Assembly: GCA_958450325.1 (NCBI GenBank)
Contig: OY288243.1
Location: forward strand, 55,450,378-55,514,377
Length of the DNA: 64,000 nt
Direction of reading: 5' to 3'
Source of the DNA: Agrostemma githago
Lineage: Eukaryota > Streptophyta > Magnoliopsida > Caryophyllales > Caryophyllaceae
Within the stretch, counting starts at the first letter, position 1; every line of letters begins with the position of its first letter. A program made the position numbers and the translations under genes. The notes under the pieces were generated by a model, which searched no databases, was not told the origin of the DNA, and saw only the letters and a list, made by a program, of their open reading frames with translations. Below are positions 23,695-36,140 of the stretch, piece after piece.

Positions 23695-26600
23695 ATGGCC
23701 CGTAATTTACATTACTCGTTATCTATTCTTTTGAGCTCAGTTTTTGTTTTGGCATTTTCGTGGAATGTTTATACGATAGATGCACGACATAAGCCTAAGT
23801 TACGAGGAATGTTTGTGTTTGGAGCCACAGTAGTTGATAACGGAAACAACAACAACAATAAAATAGTACGAGCAAACTACTTGCCATATGGGATTGATTT
23901 TCCGAAAGGACCGACAGGTCGGTTTACAAACGGGAAAAATGTGGCCGATCATATCACCGATCTTCTTGGTCTTCCCCCAGTCACTCCCTTCTTGGATATC
24001 CGCTACAATCGATCAGAACTTGTTAAGCCCTCTGGACTTGTTCCTGGGGTCAACTTTGCCATGAGTGCATCTGGCATCCTCCTAGAGTCCAGTATTCTCA
24101 TGGTATGAACTCGATATACTGTCAATGGGTCTTATATGTATTAAATTTATAAATGAATAGGGAGTATTCATTTCACTATGTGTAAGAGAACTCTTACTAT
24201 TTTATTTAATTCATGTTCTTTATTAATCATCACATGAGTGAATCTCCAATGACAATTTTTTCTGTACTGATGGTCTGATGTAATTAAATTGCAAATTGCA
24301 ATTTTATTTTGAGTTTGTCATCGATGATGCATCTCGTATACACACTTGTTTAATGCTATAAGATTTTATCTCAAATATTTTAAGAGTTACTATGTTTCTC
24401 GACTAAAATTTTTCAACCCCACATTTGATATTCCTTTTTATTTCCAGTGTATTTAATAATTGGTTTTAAAAATATGGGTTTATCTAATGTGTTTCCATAG
24501 GACACATGTTAAGAAGCTAATTAAGGTGATAATTAATATGGAAAATACAAAATAATTATTATTCCAAATGGAAATAGTACAATAATAAATTCATGACAAA
24601 TATAAATAAAATGCAGTACTCTAATTTTATGTTGTCTACCTTGTTTTGCCATGTTTGAAATTAGGGGGTCAAAAGTTTAGGGCAGCAAATAAAAAGTTTC
24701 AAGAATCTAATATTGCCGCAATTAGAAGATAAGCTTGAGAGAAGCAAGGAAAGTATATTGGCTGACTACTTATTCATGGTGGCAGTCGGAAACAGAGATT
24801 ATTTACATTATTATTTCAATCGCCAGGATCAAAATTGGAGCGAACTTGTCTTTACTGCGAAGCTCGTCAGTAATTACTTTGGTGAAATCAAGGTTTGCAC
24901 TCTTCATTTTTTATCTCATGACTTGCCTTTCTTGTAATATGTTTTGGAGAAATTTAAGTTCCCTGTACCCTTGTCACAAAAAAACTCTTTAACTATTCCG
25001 AAGACTTGAATGTGGAATAATTTTTTTTTTTTTTATGTAAATTTAATATCTTGAACTCTTGTAACTATAACTTCGTCAATGGAGTAGTTTTTTTTAAAAC
25101 GTCTCTTAATGTGAAATGATTTCTTTGTATTAATTTTTTTATTTATTTATCCAAAATAATGAATTGAGTTATCATTGAATTAGATCGTCTCATTCATGAG
25201 ACAGTCTTACTCGATAGTGTGCAACTTTAATTCTTATAAGAGTTGGTATATTAAGTTATTTTCCTATAAGTAATTCTACGATTTAGCCATAATACCTAAA
25301 AGGTGCGCATTTTATAAATTCTTCTCATTTAGAAGCCCAGATTTTTTTTCTCTTTACAATAAAGTTTTACGCCACACCAAAAATATAATATAAAAATTTT
25401 ACAAATAAGAAAGGTATTTGGTGGATCTTATTGTCATTGTCTAAAATTCACTTACTAGAATAAGAGCCAGTCCAACAAGTAGGAGTCCTCTTACCTTGAG
25501 TACAATTCTTACCACCGACATGGTGCATTTATTTGAAAAAAATATAAATCCGCGCACAAATAAATGCAGATCTACTATGGTTAAAGACTATGCAGTAGTT
25601 GTTCACCAAATTACTTTTAAGAAAATAGTCCATTTAGATAAGATTTAATTTAAAGCACACAAGAAAGATGTAGTTCTAATCCAGTAATCCACATGTACGT
25701 AAATTAGAATTTAACTAGTTTAGGCCCTGTGTAAATGCATGACTTTTATAGATGATCAGATATTATCGACGCAAATAAAATTTGATTTACGTAAATTTTT
25801 TAATTGTCAATTGAAATAAACATCGATATAAATTTTAAATGCTACATTAACTTCTATCTATTTAAAAGTTCATCAAATAAACTATCACAATGAATTTCTT
25901 ATGATGGACTAGCTTATAAACTATTCTGAAACGCAAGTAGTATCCATAATAGTGATTTTAGACGAAAAAACTTTTAATGAGGATGTAACATGTGTCATTT
26001 CTTTTTTATTGGTTTCTCTTTTAGTATATGGAAGATTTAAAAAAACTAATTTTGATGTAGATCAGTTATTGTTTGGATTGACTGTAAATAAGTAAATAAA
26101 ACATCACTCACTAACTTCACTTACATTTCGATTGTGGTTTGCAGACATTATACAGTTTGGGAGCAAGGAAATTCTTATTACTATCAGTATATCCAATTGG
26201 GTGCGACCCAGCGTTGCGCAAGAATGGGAAGTGTATACAGAAACTTAATGAAGCAGCTGAAATGTACTATGAACAATTACAACTTATGGTAATGCAAAGC
26301 CAGCATGAATTACTAGATGCACAATTTTGTTTGGTTAACTCTGCTAAAATCATCACGGACACATTCAAGTCCGCTAACAAAACAGGTACTTCGTGTATTT
26401 TTTAGTAGTCACTTTTTTCATTAAATTGTGTGTTGTTAAATCGTTATATTAGGCCATTCATAGTTAGTTTAAACCCAAAATCTGAACCATTTAGACCAAA
26501 TATTTATAAATACGTCGAAACTAGTTGTCCTCCAGTTGGTTCAATAATGTTCGATATATCATATCAAGTCACCGTTAGTTTTCGGATTCACAAAACAACA

Positions 26601-26899
26601 TTCCATGTATGTCTACAATAATTACGCACAAAGAAGTTTAGTTTAAAAGATGATCTGTTTAATTTGCAGGTTTTAAGAATATAGATTCTCCTTGTTGTGA
26701 GACCTCTATGTTTGGTAGGTGTAAAAAGGGGGGTAGAGTATGCCCAAATAGAAAAGAATACTTTTACTTTGATGGATACAATCTCTCTGAAGCCGCAAGC
26801 CGCATTTTAGCATGTAAGGCTTACCAGTCTACTGATGATAACGAAGCCTACCCTGAAAGTCTTAAAGATCTAATCGCCGGGGATGCCTCACATGAATGA
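23695..26899 (+). CDS. GDSL esterase/lipase-like protein with all four catalytic blocks altered (probable pseudoenzyme)
   Basis: Four exons, 23,695-24,102, 24,665-24,892, 26,145-26,385 and 26,670-26,899, all with GT-AG borders and compatible phases (0, 0, 1), give about 368 aa, the usual family length. I start at ATG 23,695, which opens a secretion-type hydrophobic N-terminus (about residues 8-24); an ATG four bases earlier is out of frame. Family hallmarks are clear: PYGIDFPKGPTGRFTNGKN, LGQQIKSF, TLYSLGARKFLLLSVYPIGC, CPNRKEY and SEAASRILACKAY. Family members hydrolyse ester bonds, usually extracellularly, using Ser, Gly, Asn and His of blocks I, II, III and V. Here block I reads FGATVVDNGN (GDS is GAT, Ser to Thr), block II FAMSASGI (oxyanion Gly to Ser), block III VGNRDY (Asn to Arg) and block V DGYNLSEA (His to Asn). 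No stop or frameshift is present. Classical hydrolysis is unlikely; a non-catalytic role or a young pseudogene are the alternatives. Confidence 0.9.
24103..24664 (+). other. Intron 1 of the GDSL gene
   Basis: GTATGA...ATTAG, phase 0. It interrupts the protein between SSILM and GVKSL, a common intron position in this family. Confidence 0.85.
24893..26144 (+). other. Intron 2 of the GDSL gene (1252 bp)
   Basis: GTTTGC...TTTGCAG, phase 0. AT-rich, with no ORF or mobile element that I can recognise. Confidence 0.85.
26386..26669 (+). other. Intron 3 of the GDSL gene
   Basis: GTACTT...TTTGCAG, phase 1; joining restores a Gly codon before FKNIDSPCC. Confidence 0.85.
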
Positions 26900-27690
26900 G
26901 TGTATATGCTGCCACAACTCGAAAAATAATTAAGCGTCGGGTCATTGGGTGACATGTGCATGGTGGTTTTTGAAATCCAGTCTAAACTAATGACTACGAT
27001 TGAAGTATTGATTATGGTTGTTCGAATTATCCTTTTTGGATTTTTTGGTTTGAGTTTCATTTTTTAAAAATGCTTCATTGCCTCAATAGTCCAAATATTG
27101 GCTACGACATTTTTAGCAACATAAATGTAGGCTTGTCCTTGCATAATTTCCAGACAATGCGGAATGCTTAGTTAATTAATAATAAGCTAATGTCTTTTTT
27201 GTATGTGTTCTAATCATTATTGTTAAAGAAGACATGTTGATTAGTCTCATAATCTTTAAGCTATCTTGATCTTGGATTGTACCAACAGAATTCAGTGCAT
27301 GTCGTTGATCTTTACTCTAAAATAGACGTTGTAACAAGCCGCTTCATCTAATGATTTAATTAACAAATGTGGAATATAATTAAGTCGTAAAAATGTCGAA
27401 AATTTAAATCGACGACTCCTGATGAGTCAATTACCATAAACGAGAACCGTTAGTTAAATTAATTACATTAGAATTCCAAAGATTCAATTACCTAAAGACA
27501 AACTAACACAATTCGTATTACATGATTACGAATTGACAACATTCCATAAACTACTACTAGTCTATCCTTTCCAACACATTTTATATCTATTTTTATCGTC
27601 CCCGACGATCGTCTTATCTTGTGTTCCCTTCCTAAGTGATCATTAATTGTTGATATTTGCGAGTAAGTTGATATTGCCATATCTTGGGTT
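26900..27690. other. 3' flank of the GDSL gene / intergenic
   Basis: Contains several AATAA-type signals (for example near 27,178) that could serve polyadenylation. No further gene visible. Confidence 0.5.
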
Positions 27691-29047
27691 ATTTTGCAGG
27701 ATAGGTGTGTTTTTGGATAAATTTACTTATTGACGAACTAACAAGATTAAGCCAAGGACGGGAATGGAAATCGAGAAATAAAACAAGAAAACGTGCAAAT
27801 GAACTTAGTTGGAAACCCAAAACAAATGCGAATTGAATTGAGAAGAAATAATGATATCTTGCACAAGAGTCAACTTCAAATGTTCATATGTTGAGTTATA
27901 CAACTCAAATGAGGGTAATTCAAGTTTCAATACAAAGTTATTTCTCTTTGCTTTCCAACCATAGATCGCATGCCCAATTTGGTTAAGTAACAAAGAAATG
28001 GCAGTCGTTTGAATCCGAACGCGTGAACCTGTGAACTTCAACATAACTCGATCGAGGCAGGCGTGGACTCAATCAAGTTGACCTGTTTCTGGTCCACTTC
28101 TCTATATTTTGCCTACAACTCTTTTGGGTCTATCTTTTATTTTATTTTCTCTTGTATTTTCGTGAGACTACCTCCACTTTTCACTATTCTGTTTTTTATT
28201 TTAGTTTTACCTAGTTAAAGGGATTTACCTAGTTTCATTTTACGTACATTCAAGATCGAATCTTTTACACTTTTCCTAGTCATTCGGTAATTATATTTCA
28301 ATTCTAGTTTGTATTATTGCTTTATGTTTTGTTATTTTCTTTGATTTATGTTTTGCTTCTTTGATTTATTTTATTGTTATTAGTTATAGATTTCGTATCG
28401 TTGTTAGCAATTAATTTACATTGTCTTAATACGTTCAGTTCCGATTTAATTGTTATTCGTTTGACTAATGTTAGTATGAGTAGCTAATTTTTATTTAGAA
28501 TTAAGGGGATCTATGTATATTAGAAGGGGTTATAATTAATTGATTGCTTGTTAGTAACAACTATTGCTTGTTTATCGTTTTAATTCTGATTGATTGATTA
28601 GTGACCATGACTAATTAATTAGTGTCACAAATTAGGGCTTTTCGCCGATCGAGTTAAGTACTAAATAGGCCACGATAATTCGAGTAGACGGACTTAATAC
28701 TAGCAACCGCAAGTTAATGTTTAGATTTAATAGTTCTATTGTAATGACCAGACTTGCACCTTAGGTAGTTCGATTAATGATTTAGTTAGTTAATTCTCTG
28801 ACCCCGAATAATATTCATAGCGAACCCATGTTCCCAGACCTTCTCTCTATTATTGTCTTATCTTAGATTATTCGCTTCTCATCTACAAAGCCAGAGAAAA
28901 TTGTGATCCGTAATCTAGAATCTAATTAACTACTTAGAATAGACAAATGATTCACATCTCCTTGTGGTCCGACCCCTGACTTCTGTATCTAACTTTAGTT
29001 GGTGTCCTTAGGGTACTTTTGACTAGAGATACGACTTAGCCCGGTCA
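27691..29047 (+). repeat. Probable 5' LTR of an Athila-like Ty3/gypsy element (left boundary uncertain)
   Basis: Ends ...AGCCCGGTCA directly before a degenerate Asp-tRNA-type primer site, in the context typical of Athila LTRs (CCTTGTGGTCCGACCCCTGAC... before the end). A TATATTTTG promoter-like stretch lies near 28,113. The left border could not be fixed because no second LTR is in the window. Confidence 0.55.
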
Positions 29048-29052
29048 AAATT

Positions 29053-29070
29053 TGACGTCGTTGCCGGAGA
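29053..29070 (+). other. Degenerate primer-binding site (Athila/Asp-tRNA type)
   Basis: TGACGTCGTTGCCGGAGA corresponds to the usual TGGCGCCGTTGCCGGGGA with three changes. Confidence 0.65.
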
Positions 29071-29213
29071 GATAGTGTTATATAGTTGTTTATTTTTTGT
29101 TTCAGATTTTACGTTATTCTTGGCCTCGGGGAACATCAGTTCCTTGGGGAAGTTCTCACTAGTTTCTTGTAGTTTCCTCTTGTACCCAGGTTACTGCATC
29201 ATCGCTAGCTAAG

Positions 29214-30500
29214 ATGCCTAATCTTGTTAGCTATTTTGAGCCAGTGGAGAAGACTTTGCAAAAGCCTATCAAACGGCCCACAGCCACATACAACTAGGTC
29301 GTTTAAAATTTGTTCGACTTTCATCACTTTGGTGGAGAAAAATTAGTTCGGAGGTACCGTAGAGGAAGATCCGGCGAAACTTAAGCAGATCTTCACCGAC
29401 TATTGCTCCAGCATTTCACTCCTCGTGGGAGTTACTCAAGAGCAGGTGATAGAGATGTTTTTCATGTTTTTCCTACTTGACGCTGCTAGGGAATGGATTA
29501 TCGACTTGGATCGCACGGTTGAGGAGATCACCGACTTGAAATCCCTTGCCTTATATTTTACAAGTACTATTAATTACCCACCTCAGAAGACAAACATTTT
29601 AAGAAGTCAAATAACTAATTTTCGTAAGACACCTCACGAGAATACTCACGAGGCTTGGTTACAAATTAAGAAGTTGGTAAAAGAGTATCCACATCATGGG
29701 TTTGAGGTATGGTTTCTTTGCAATCAATTTTATAACGATTGTCGTGCTACACTTGATTCCGCAGCTAATGGGAAATTCCAAAGCAATGTCGACATAGACA
29801 AGGGTTGGAAAATGATATAAGTGATGGCTACTCACCACTCTTGATGGAGTAATCCACGAGGTAATACTCGCGGATATAATAAGTTCGGAGAGTGAGTCAG
29901 CCAATGTTGCGGCAGACCAGTTAGCGACATTAACTAATCATTTTGACGCTTATGAAGCCTCCAATTCTAAACGGGGTATTTGTCAAGTCAATTTCATGAT
30001 TAAACTTACTTGTGATAATTGTGGTAATTCGTGGCATTACGTGCATAAATGCTTGGGAATTCCAGCGTAAGTTAATGCGTTTCAAGTTTCCCGTCAGATT
30101 ATGCCTTATACCAATCAACCACCACCGCCACTTCCATTCAATAATCAGGTTGTTCCTTAGGTTCCCCCTAATATCGTAATTTTCAATTTAACTTTAATAG
30201 GCAAAACCAAGGGGACAAGAGTTCTATCAGCAACAACCATTTGATGTCGTTCCGCAAGCTCAAGAAAATAACGATTATGCAGAGATTAAAGCACTGTTGT
30301 TACAAGACTTGCGGGCTCACCAAAAGCGGGAAGCACAGATAAATCAGTTGATTGCATATAACATGATTACGGACAATCAAATTGCTCAGTTATCCGCTCA
30401 GAAGCAACAAAGGACCCCAGATGCTTTATTACCATCTCAAGGCCAACAATCACATCAACAAGTCAATTCTGATCTATTACCATAATTCGACCCAGTGAAG
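29214..30500 (+). pseudogene. Degenerate Gag of an Athila-like retrotransposon
   Basis: From ATG 29,214 the frame breaks quickly, then a 131-codon stretch (29,425-29,820) shows the retrotransposon Gag core: EWIIDLDRTVEEITDL, LRSQITNFRKTPHEN, EAWLQIKKLVKEYPHHGFE and FYNDCRATLDSAANG. A zinc knuckle follows in another frame, and then a Gln-rich tail (30,297-30,485) like the Gag C-terminus of Athila-type elements (AQLSAQKQQRTP). Several frameshifts and stops make it non-functional. No protease or RT follows; a SIRE-like LTR cuts it at 30,598. Confidence 0.8.
30011..30052 (+). other. Gag CCHC zinc knuckle
   Basis: CDNCGNSWHYVHKC fits C-x2-C-x4-H-x4-C exactly. It is in frame 2, whereas the upstream Gag core is in frame 1, so at least one frameshift lies between. 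Confidence 0.85.
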
Positions 30501-30597
30501 GTGACATTGTCGACATCGTCAATGAAACCGAGCTAGAGAAACGGGAATTAGCAAATGTTAAATTGGCCGAGAGAAATTACAAGATCAAAAGTGAAAC

Positions 30598-31747
30598 TGT
30601 TAGACCTAGCCCGATTTAGAATAATGTCTAAATAATGACTGTTTTGATGATAGTAAATTATTATAACAATGAATATGCATATGTGTGTAATCGTTTGCTA
30701 AGTATGTAGCTATCATCGAAAGAATGATATCAAGAGCCTTCTCAAAGCAAGATCGAGTGTTGAACGAGTGATGGAATCTAAAGAGTAGAAAGAATACTTA
30801 AAAGAAGATAGAAGATCAAGGATCGAAGATTGAAGATTGAAGAGAAGAGAAGAAAAGACTAGATAGAGTGGTCTAGTTTAGTTTTGTTAACGATTAATAA
30901 ACAAAGAATTGTTATAGTAATAATATGACAACATTGTTAGTATAACAACAATGCAACAAAACTTTGTCTTTCTAAAATGATCAGTTTATCTTTCTATTTT
31001 TAGTAGTGGTTAAAATGTGATTAGAAACTATTACGAGTATAATATAAAGCTTTCATGAAATTATTATTTATTGATATGGGTAAATCTCTTAAGCTAGTTA
31101 AGATTTGATCTACTAGAATATTAATAAGTAAAATATATTCCAAGCACATATAATTATATAATCTAATTATTGATATTTTCCATCTAAATATTTCCAATGT
31201 AGAGAAAATGATTTTGCAGTCTCCTACCCTAAGCGAGTCACGTGTGAACCATGATGAAGGGAAGAATTGTGGTTTTGTTGGATACTACCACTTAATCAAG
31301 AAGATAAAATATTTTTAATGATTTTTATCTTATACTACACGATAATATTTTAAGAAAATCGTTCCTAATACTCTACTACTACATCTACACGTGTAGATTG
31401 CTCTCTATTATGAAACTAGTAGTTGATCTTTATCTACTTTCTAAGGTAGAAAATATTTTCCTAGTCTATTTACACTACCTACACATGTGATATACTACAA
31501 TTATGCAACTAGTAGTTGATTTTTATCCTACTTCCTAATGTAGATCAAAATTATTTGATAAAACTATTTTTCTAATATTTTAAGGATGGTATTCCATCAA
31601 AGATATTATTCTTGTTATCAAATCTATCCTAAACTCTTTTAAAATATTACAAACATATTTTAATTCCTATCTTTTTGGAATAAAATATTTGAAGCAAATT
31701 TTTTACTTAAATCTGATACTACACGAACTAGGTAAGAATCATGAAGC
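30598..31747 (+). repeat. SIRE/Maximus-like copia 5' LTR, left part
   Basis: Begins TGTTAGACCTAGCCCG and resumes at 33,904 after a solo Tat LTR. The assignment comes from the downstream primer site and Gag. No coding content. Confidence 0.6.
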
Positions 31748-33903
31748 TGTGGACACTGCCCCCCGCTGCCGCGCGCACCTGCACGGTCTCCACGGCGGCC
31801 ACCCACACGGTGCGTCTTCCGATTGGGTCGTCCGATCCCACATTCGGGGCGATGTGTCAGACCTCAATTTGGTTGACAATTTGAATTTTACTCGATAGAT
31901 GTATGGGCGAATCTATGTTTCCGTTGGAATCAATCGAGATGTGGTTGTAAATGTTTAAGGATCGGATAATTTGGTCTGGCGACCGTTTTAGTGAACCGAA
32001 TATGTTGCCGATTTGTAGAGTCGCCACCGAGCAATTATGAGATGCTCGAAAACCGTTCAAGTCAACTTTAATCCTTAGTTGGCTCAAATTTAAGTGACAT
32101 GGGGACCTAACGATAGCCTTGTACCCTTAAGCATTTCATGTCTAGAATGACTCTCATTGCAATTGATTTCATACATCCGAAAACAATAGATTTTGAGTAA
32201 GGGATGAGGATATGTATTGGGAAGCCAACATCGAATGGACTCAACACCCAATCCCGCCCGCACGTAGCGGCCTCTACTAATCAATCGATGGGCTGATAAA
32301 TTTGTTATAATGTGGTGAAAATGCGGTAACAACCATTGTTTTAAGCATAGTGTCTTAGCTAGTCGGCTGATTTAAGGACAAGTAAGTCAACGTCAAATTA
32401 AGTGTTTTACATTCTTTGCATGCGATTTCACGTGACAAGGAGACCATGTTAAGACGCACGTAGAAGAGTAGAGAGTACTAGATAATATACGTATTAGCAA
32501 ATTAGTTTTAACCTGATAATACGGATATTAGTGATTCTCGTGATATACTTACCTGGTATTCTGCTTAATGTGCGTCTATACAACATTAATATAGACGCGT
32601 CAAGCCATGCTTGAGGAGAGCGTCTGGATTAATACGAGACTAGACCACGGTTTGTTTTGATTAGTATTAGTTGTTTACGTTTTAACTTTCGGTTAGATGA
32701 TTTAGCATGCGATTAATGTCATAAAAGCGGTAAATCATACAAAAGCAATAAAGTGTGAAACATAAGTGAATCATCTTGCGTGAGGTGTTGCACCCTCAGA
32801 ATGTACACTAAACGATGTACGAAGTGTAGACGATAAAGAACAGGTCTAATAACGACTACTCAGATTCGTTTTAGGTGTTTTACTAATTTGGGTTGAAGTT
32901 GTGAACGTTACGTGTTTTAGACGAGTTGGTCTAGCGACTGAGCTAAACTGGAGTAAGGCTTGTAAACTATTCGGAGTACGAATGATGCACGCGTCATTGG
33001 TTGGACTTGACTATATAACATTGCATATTTGAAATACGATATGTAAAGTTTGGTTTAGATGACAACCTAGTGACGATATCGACTTGGATGGATGAACTCC
33101 TTAAGGTCCTGCGATGATTTCGGCAAAGCTTCGCTGCTATTTAAGAGACGATCGATGGATCAATACGGGTGCCCTTGTTCTCCTTTATCGAGTAGGAACT
33201 CGTAAGACTGTAAAGAGTATTACTGATTCGCGGAATGCGAATCGGAATGATAAAGATTGAGTGAATCTTTACTATTGTCGTGGAGTGCGACGCTAAAGAA
33301 AGAGCTGCAAGTCGTGTGGTGCTCTTGAGAGGGGAGGAATTAAGTTGTGTTGTCGTTGTGTGTGTTGTGAGCTGAGAAGGGGGGTATATATAGTTTTTAT
33401 TGTAGTTTATTTTTGAGATTTCGGGCGCAGCATGTTGTACGACCCATAAGTCAAACGCCTGGAGTCCAGCGACTCAGTTCTTAGGCGTGCCAACTCGAGC
33501 GTCCGAGATTTTGAAGGCGCGATTTGGAAACGTTTCAAAAATGGAAATATACATGATCTTTGCCAATGCCTTGATTCCGAAGAAATCTATCTCCGTCCAT
33601 AAGCTTCGGGCACGGATCCCGAGGTTTGACGCAGTTCGGTGCGTTGATTCGGGTTTGACTTCGTATTTCAGGACCTATTCAGAGCCCCGAAGTTGGAATT
33701 GACTCTAGTTAGTGTTGACACGATTGTAATAACCCGACTAAGTCCGTCTTAATGTTGAATTAATTTCTCTGGGAAATTATGTAATCCGTTGTATAGATAA
33801 ATCGTCTAAAACATCATAAAATCAAGTCGTGTTGCAATCCGATCATTATCGGGTGTTTGTCGGACGCTCCAGTAGCCACCAGGTCCAAATTTGGGTGTTT
33901 ACA
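31748..33903 (-). mobile_element. Solo Tat LTR (type 1), 2156 bp, minus strand
   Basis: Minus-strand start TGTAAACACCCAAATTTGG and end GTCCACA, collinear with the 9447-11,607 and 46,409-48,539 LTRs. Both sides are SIRE-like LTR sequence, so no internal region remains. The flanking pentamers (GAAGC and GGAGT) share only three of five bases, suggesting an old insertion with decayed duplication or an imprecise border. Confidence 0.8.
33383..33394 (-). promoter_or_regulatory. LTR TATA box (minus strand)
   Basis: Plus-strand GGTATATATAG is the reverse complement of CTATATATACC, in the position occupied by TATAAATA in related LTRs. Confidence 0.6.
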
Positions 33904-34775
33904 GGAGTAAATTTTGATTCCGGAACATTCCAGAACAACCCAGAATTTCGTGTGACTTGGACTTGTAGTCTTTGGGTTTCGACACAACTCTAGTTCTCAT
34001 ATTCTATAAATAGTGGTTGATTTATCACATCTCACAATTAATCATCCAACTATTTCATTAGAGAATACTTTCTAGTATTAATAAAAGCTTTTTGTGTCAA
34101 GGTTTAGGAGTTTTATATTTTGAAAAAGCTTTTTGTTGGAACAAAATTTAAAAGAAATAATTGAGGGTAAACCGTTTTTCATAAAATCCTTCCATTGCAA
34201 ATTGTTTACTAATCCGAGCCAATTGCGGCGTGTGGTTGCTTATTTACGAGTGTAAATTAAGTGACAAAATCGAGAGCTTAATAGCCTCAAATGTAGAGAT
34301 CATACGAGTAAAAAGTTTTTATCGTGGGTCAATTAGTTTGTAAGTCGGGGTTTGATTTTTAACTAATTAATCGAGTAATAGTGGACGTATATATCGGGGT
34401 GTGATATCGAACTACTTCAAAAAGTCTCATGTCCCTTTACGTTTCTGTTATTTATTTATTGTTCGATCCTAATTGAAATTTTAAGTTTAACCGATAAACT
34501 TACGACGATAAAAAGATCTACGTACGTTGTTATATATCGGGGTGTGATATCGAACTACTTCAAAAAGTCTCATGTCCCTTTACGTTTCTGTTATTTATTT
34601 ATTGTTCGATCCTAATTGAAATTTTAAGTTTAACCGATAAACTTACGACGATAAAAAGATCTACGTACGTTGTTACTATAACACGACTACGATACATCGT
34701 TACTATAACAAAAACAGGGGAACATTACTATAACGAAAAAAGGGCATACTTAATTCACCCCCCCCCCCTCTTGAG
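33904..34775 (+). repeat. SIRE/Maximus-like copia 5' LTR, right part
   Basis: Contains a CTATAAATAG promoter box at about 34,006-34,015 and the 143-bp duplication. It ends near the poly-C run (34,757-34,769) before the primer site; the exact CA end is not clear. Confidence 0.55.
34390..34675. repeat. Perfect 143-bp tandem duplication
   Basis: 34,390-34,532 is repeated at 34,533-34,675 without a difference that I can see. The unit begins TATATCGGGGTGTGATATCG and ends CGTACGTTGTTA. Confidence 0.93.
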
Positions 34776-34799
34776 TATTAATATACGATTCTTGGTCCT

Positions 34800-34811
34800 T
34801 TGGTATTAGAG
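34800..34811 (+). other. Primer-binding site of the SIRE-like element
   Basis: TTGGTATTAGAGTAGGTGCTCC-type context: the SIRE/Maximus initiator-Met site with TATTAGAGT instead of TATCAGAGC. Confidence 0.7.
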
Positions 34812-34883
34812 TAGGTGCTCCTAGATTGATTCACCTCAAGGGAGATCGTTTACTACTGAATTTTGTTTAACAATTTTTAATTT

Positions 34884-35340
34884 TTTACTGACGGAATCCA
34901 AACACCTTAAGTGTCCTATCTTTGATGGCAAAGACTACAGGTTATGGAATAATTTGATGATGCATTACATCAAAGGACATGACTGGGAATGTTGGAAAAT
35001 AATCCAAAATGGTCCTATCAGAATTCTCGTTACTACCGAATCTTGTACAACGAAAGAAAAAGATGAAAGCATTTATGTGGAGGCTGACTACAAAAAGGCT
35101 GAGAAAAACTCGAAAGCCATGTCCTTGTGTATGGTCGCCTACGTACATGCTCCACTACCAGAGATATTTGGGATAACCTCAACTTAGCTTATGAGGGAAC
35201 GTCTTAGGTCTAAAGGCTTAGGATCGACATGTTAATACAACAATATGAATGTTTCTCAATGAAACAAGATGAAACAATTCATGACATATCATCCAGGTTC
35301 ACGGCTATAACGAATGAGCTTCGTAGCCTAAGACGTACAT
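34884..35340 (+). pseudogene. SIRE/Maximus-like copia Gag, N-terminal fragment
   Basis: Conserved start PIFDGKDYRLWNNLMMHYI then KGHDWECWKIIQNGP, typical of SIRE/Maximus Gag. It is followed after frameshifts by RIDMLIQQYECFSMKQDETI and SSRFTAITNELRSLRR (35,220-35,345). Stops and frameshifts break it. It ends abruptly at about 35,340, where a truncated minus-strand Tat LTR begins. Confidence 0.85.
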
Positions 35341-36140
35341 TGGACGGATGAACCCGGTGAGCATATTGAGTGAATCAGGTTAATTCGACCCATTTTTTCT
35401 GCAACGATTTTGGTAGAGCTTCGTTGCTGTTAGGAGGCGATCGACGGATCAATACGGGTGCCCTTCTTTGTTTTTATCTAGTAGAACTCGCAAGAACTCC
35501 GAAGAGTAGTATTGATTCGTGGAATGCGAATCGAGAGATTACGATTGCGTGAATCGTTCCTAATGTCGTGGAGTGCGACGCTCAGGAGAGAATTGCAAGT
35601 TGTATAGAATTCTCTAGAGGGAGAGAGTTGGTGTGTGTTGATTATGAGCAGAGGAGGGGGGTATATATATTTTTTCTCTTACTTTATTTCGATATCTCGA
35701 GCGCAGCATATCTTGTGCCCCAGAACTCGATCGCCTGGCTTCCATCTACTCAATTCTCAGGCGTGCCACATCGTGCGCCCGAGATTTTGAAGGTTCGATT
35801 TGAAAAAGTTTACAAAATGGAGATATATGCGATCTTGCCGATGCCTTGCTTCCCAAGGGTTCTAGATCCCGCCTTTGAGCTTTGAGCGCGGATCCCGAGG
35901 TTTGACTCAGTCCGGTTCATTGACTTCGTATTTCGGGACCGATTCGGGACCCGGAGTCGGAATTGGCTCTAGTTAGTGTTGACGCGATTGTAATGACACG
36001 ACCAAGAGCGTAAATTCACGAGTAATTATTTGATCCATTCTATAGAAAAATCATCTAAAACATCTTAAGATCTTGTCGTGTTGCATTCTGATCATCATGG
36101 GTGTTTTTCACACGCCCAAGTCCAAATATGGGTGTCTACA
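35341..36140 (-). repeat. Truncated 3' LTR of minus-strand Tat element I
   Basis: Ends (plus strand) GGGTGTCTACA, the reverse complement of TGTAGACACCC. It aligns with 33,082-33,903 of the solo LTR, including GATCAATACGGGTGCCCTT and GTCGTGGAGTGCGACGCT. The remainder of the LTR is missing. Its own TATA box is the GGGGTATATATA near 35,657. Confidence 0.8.
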
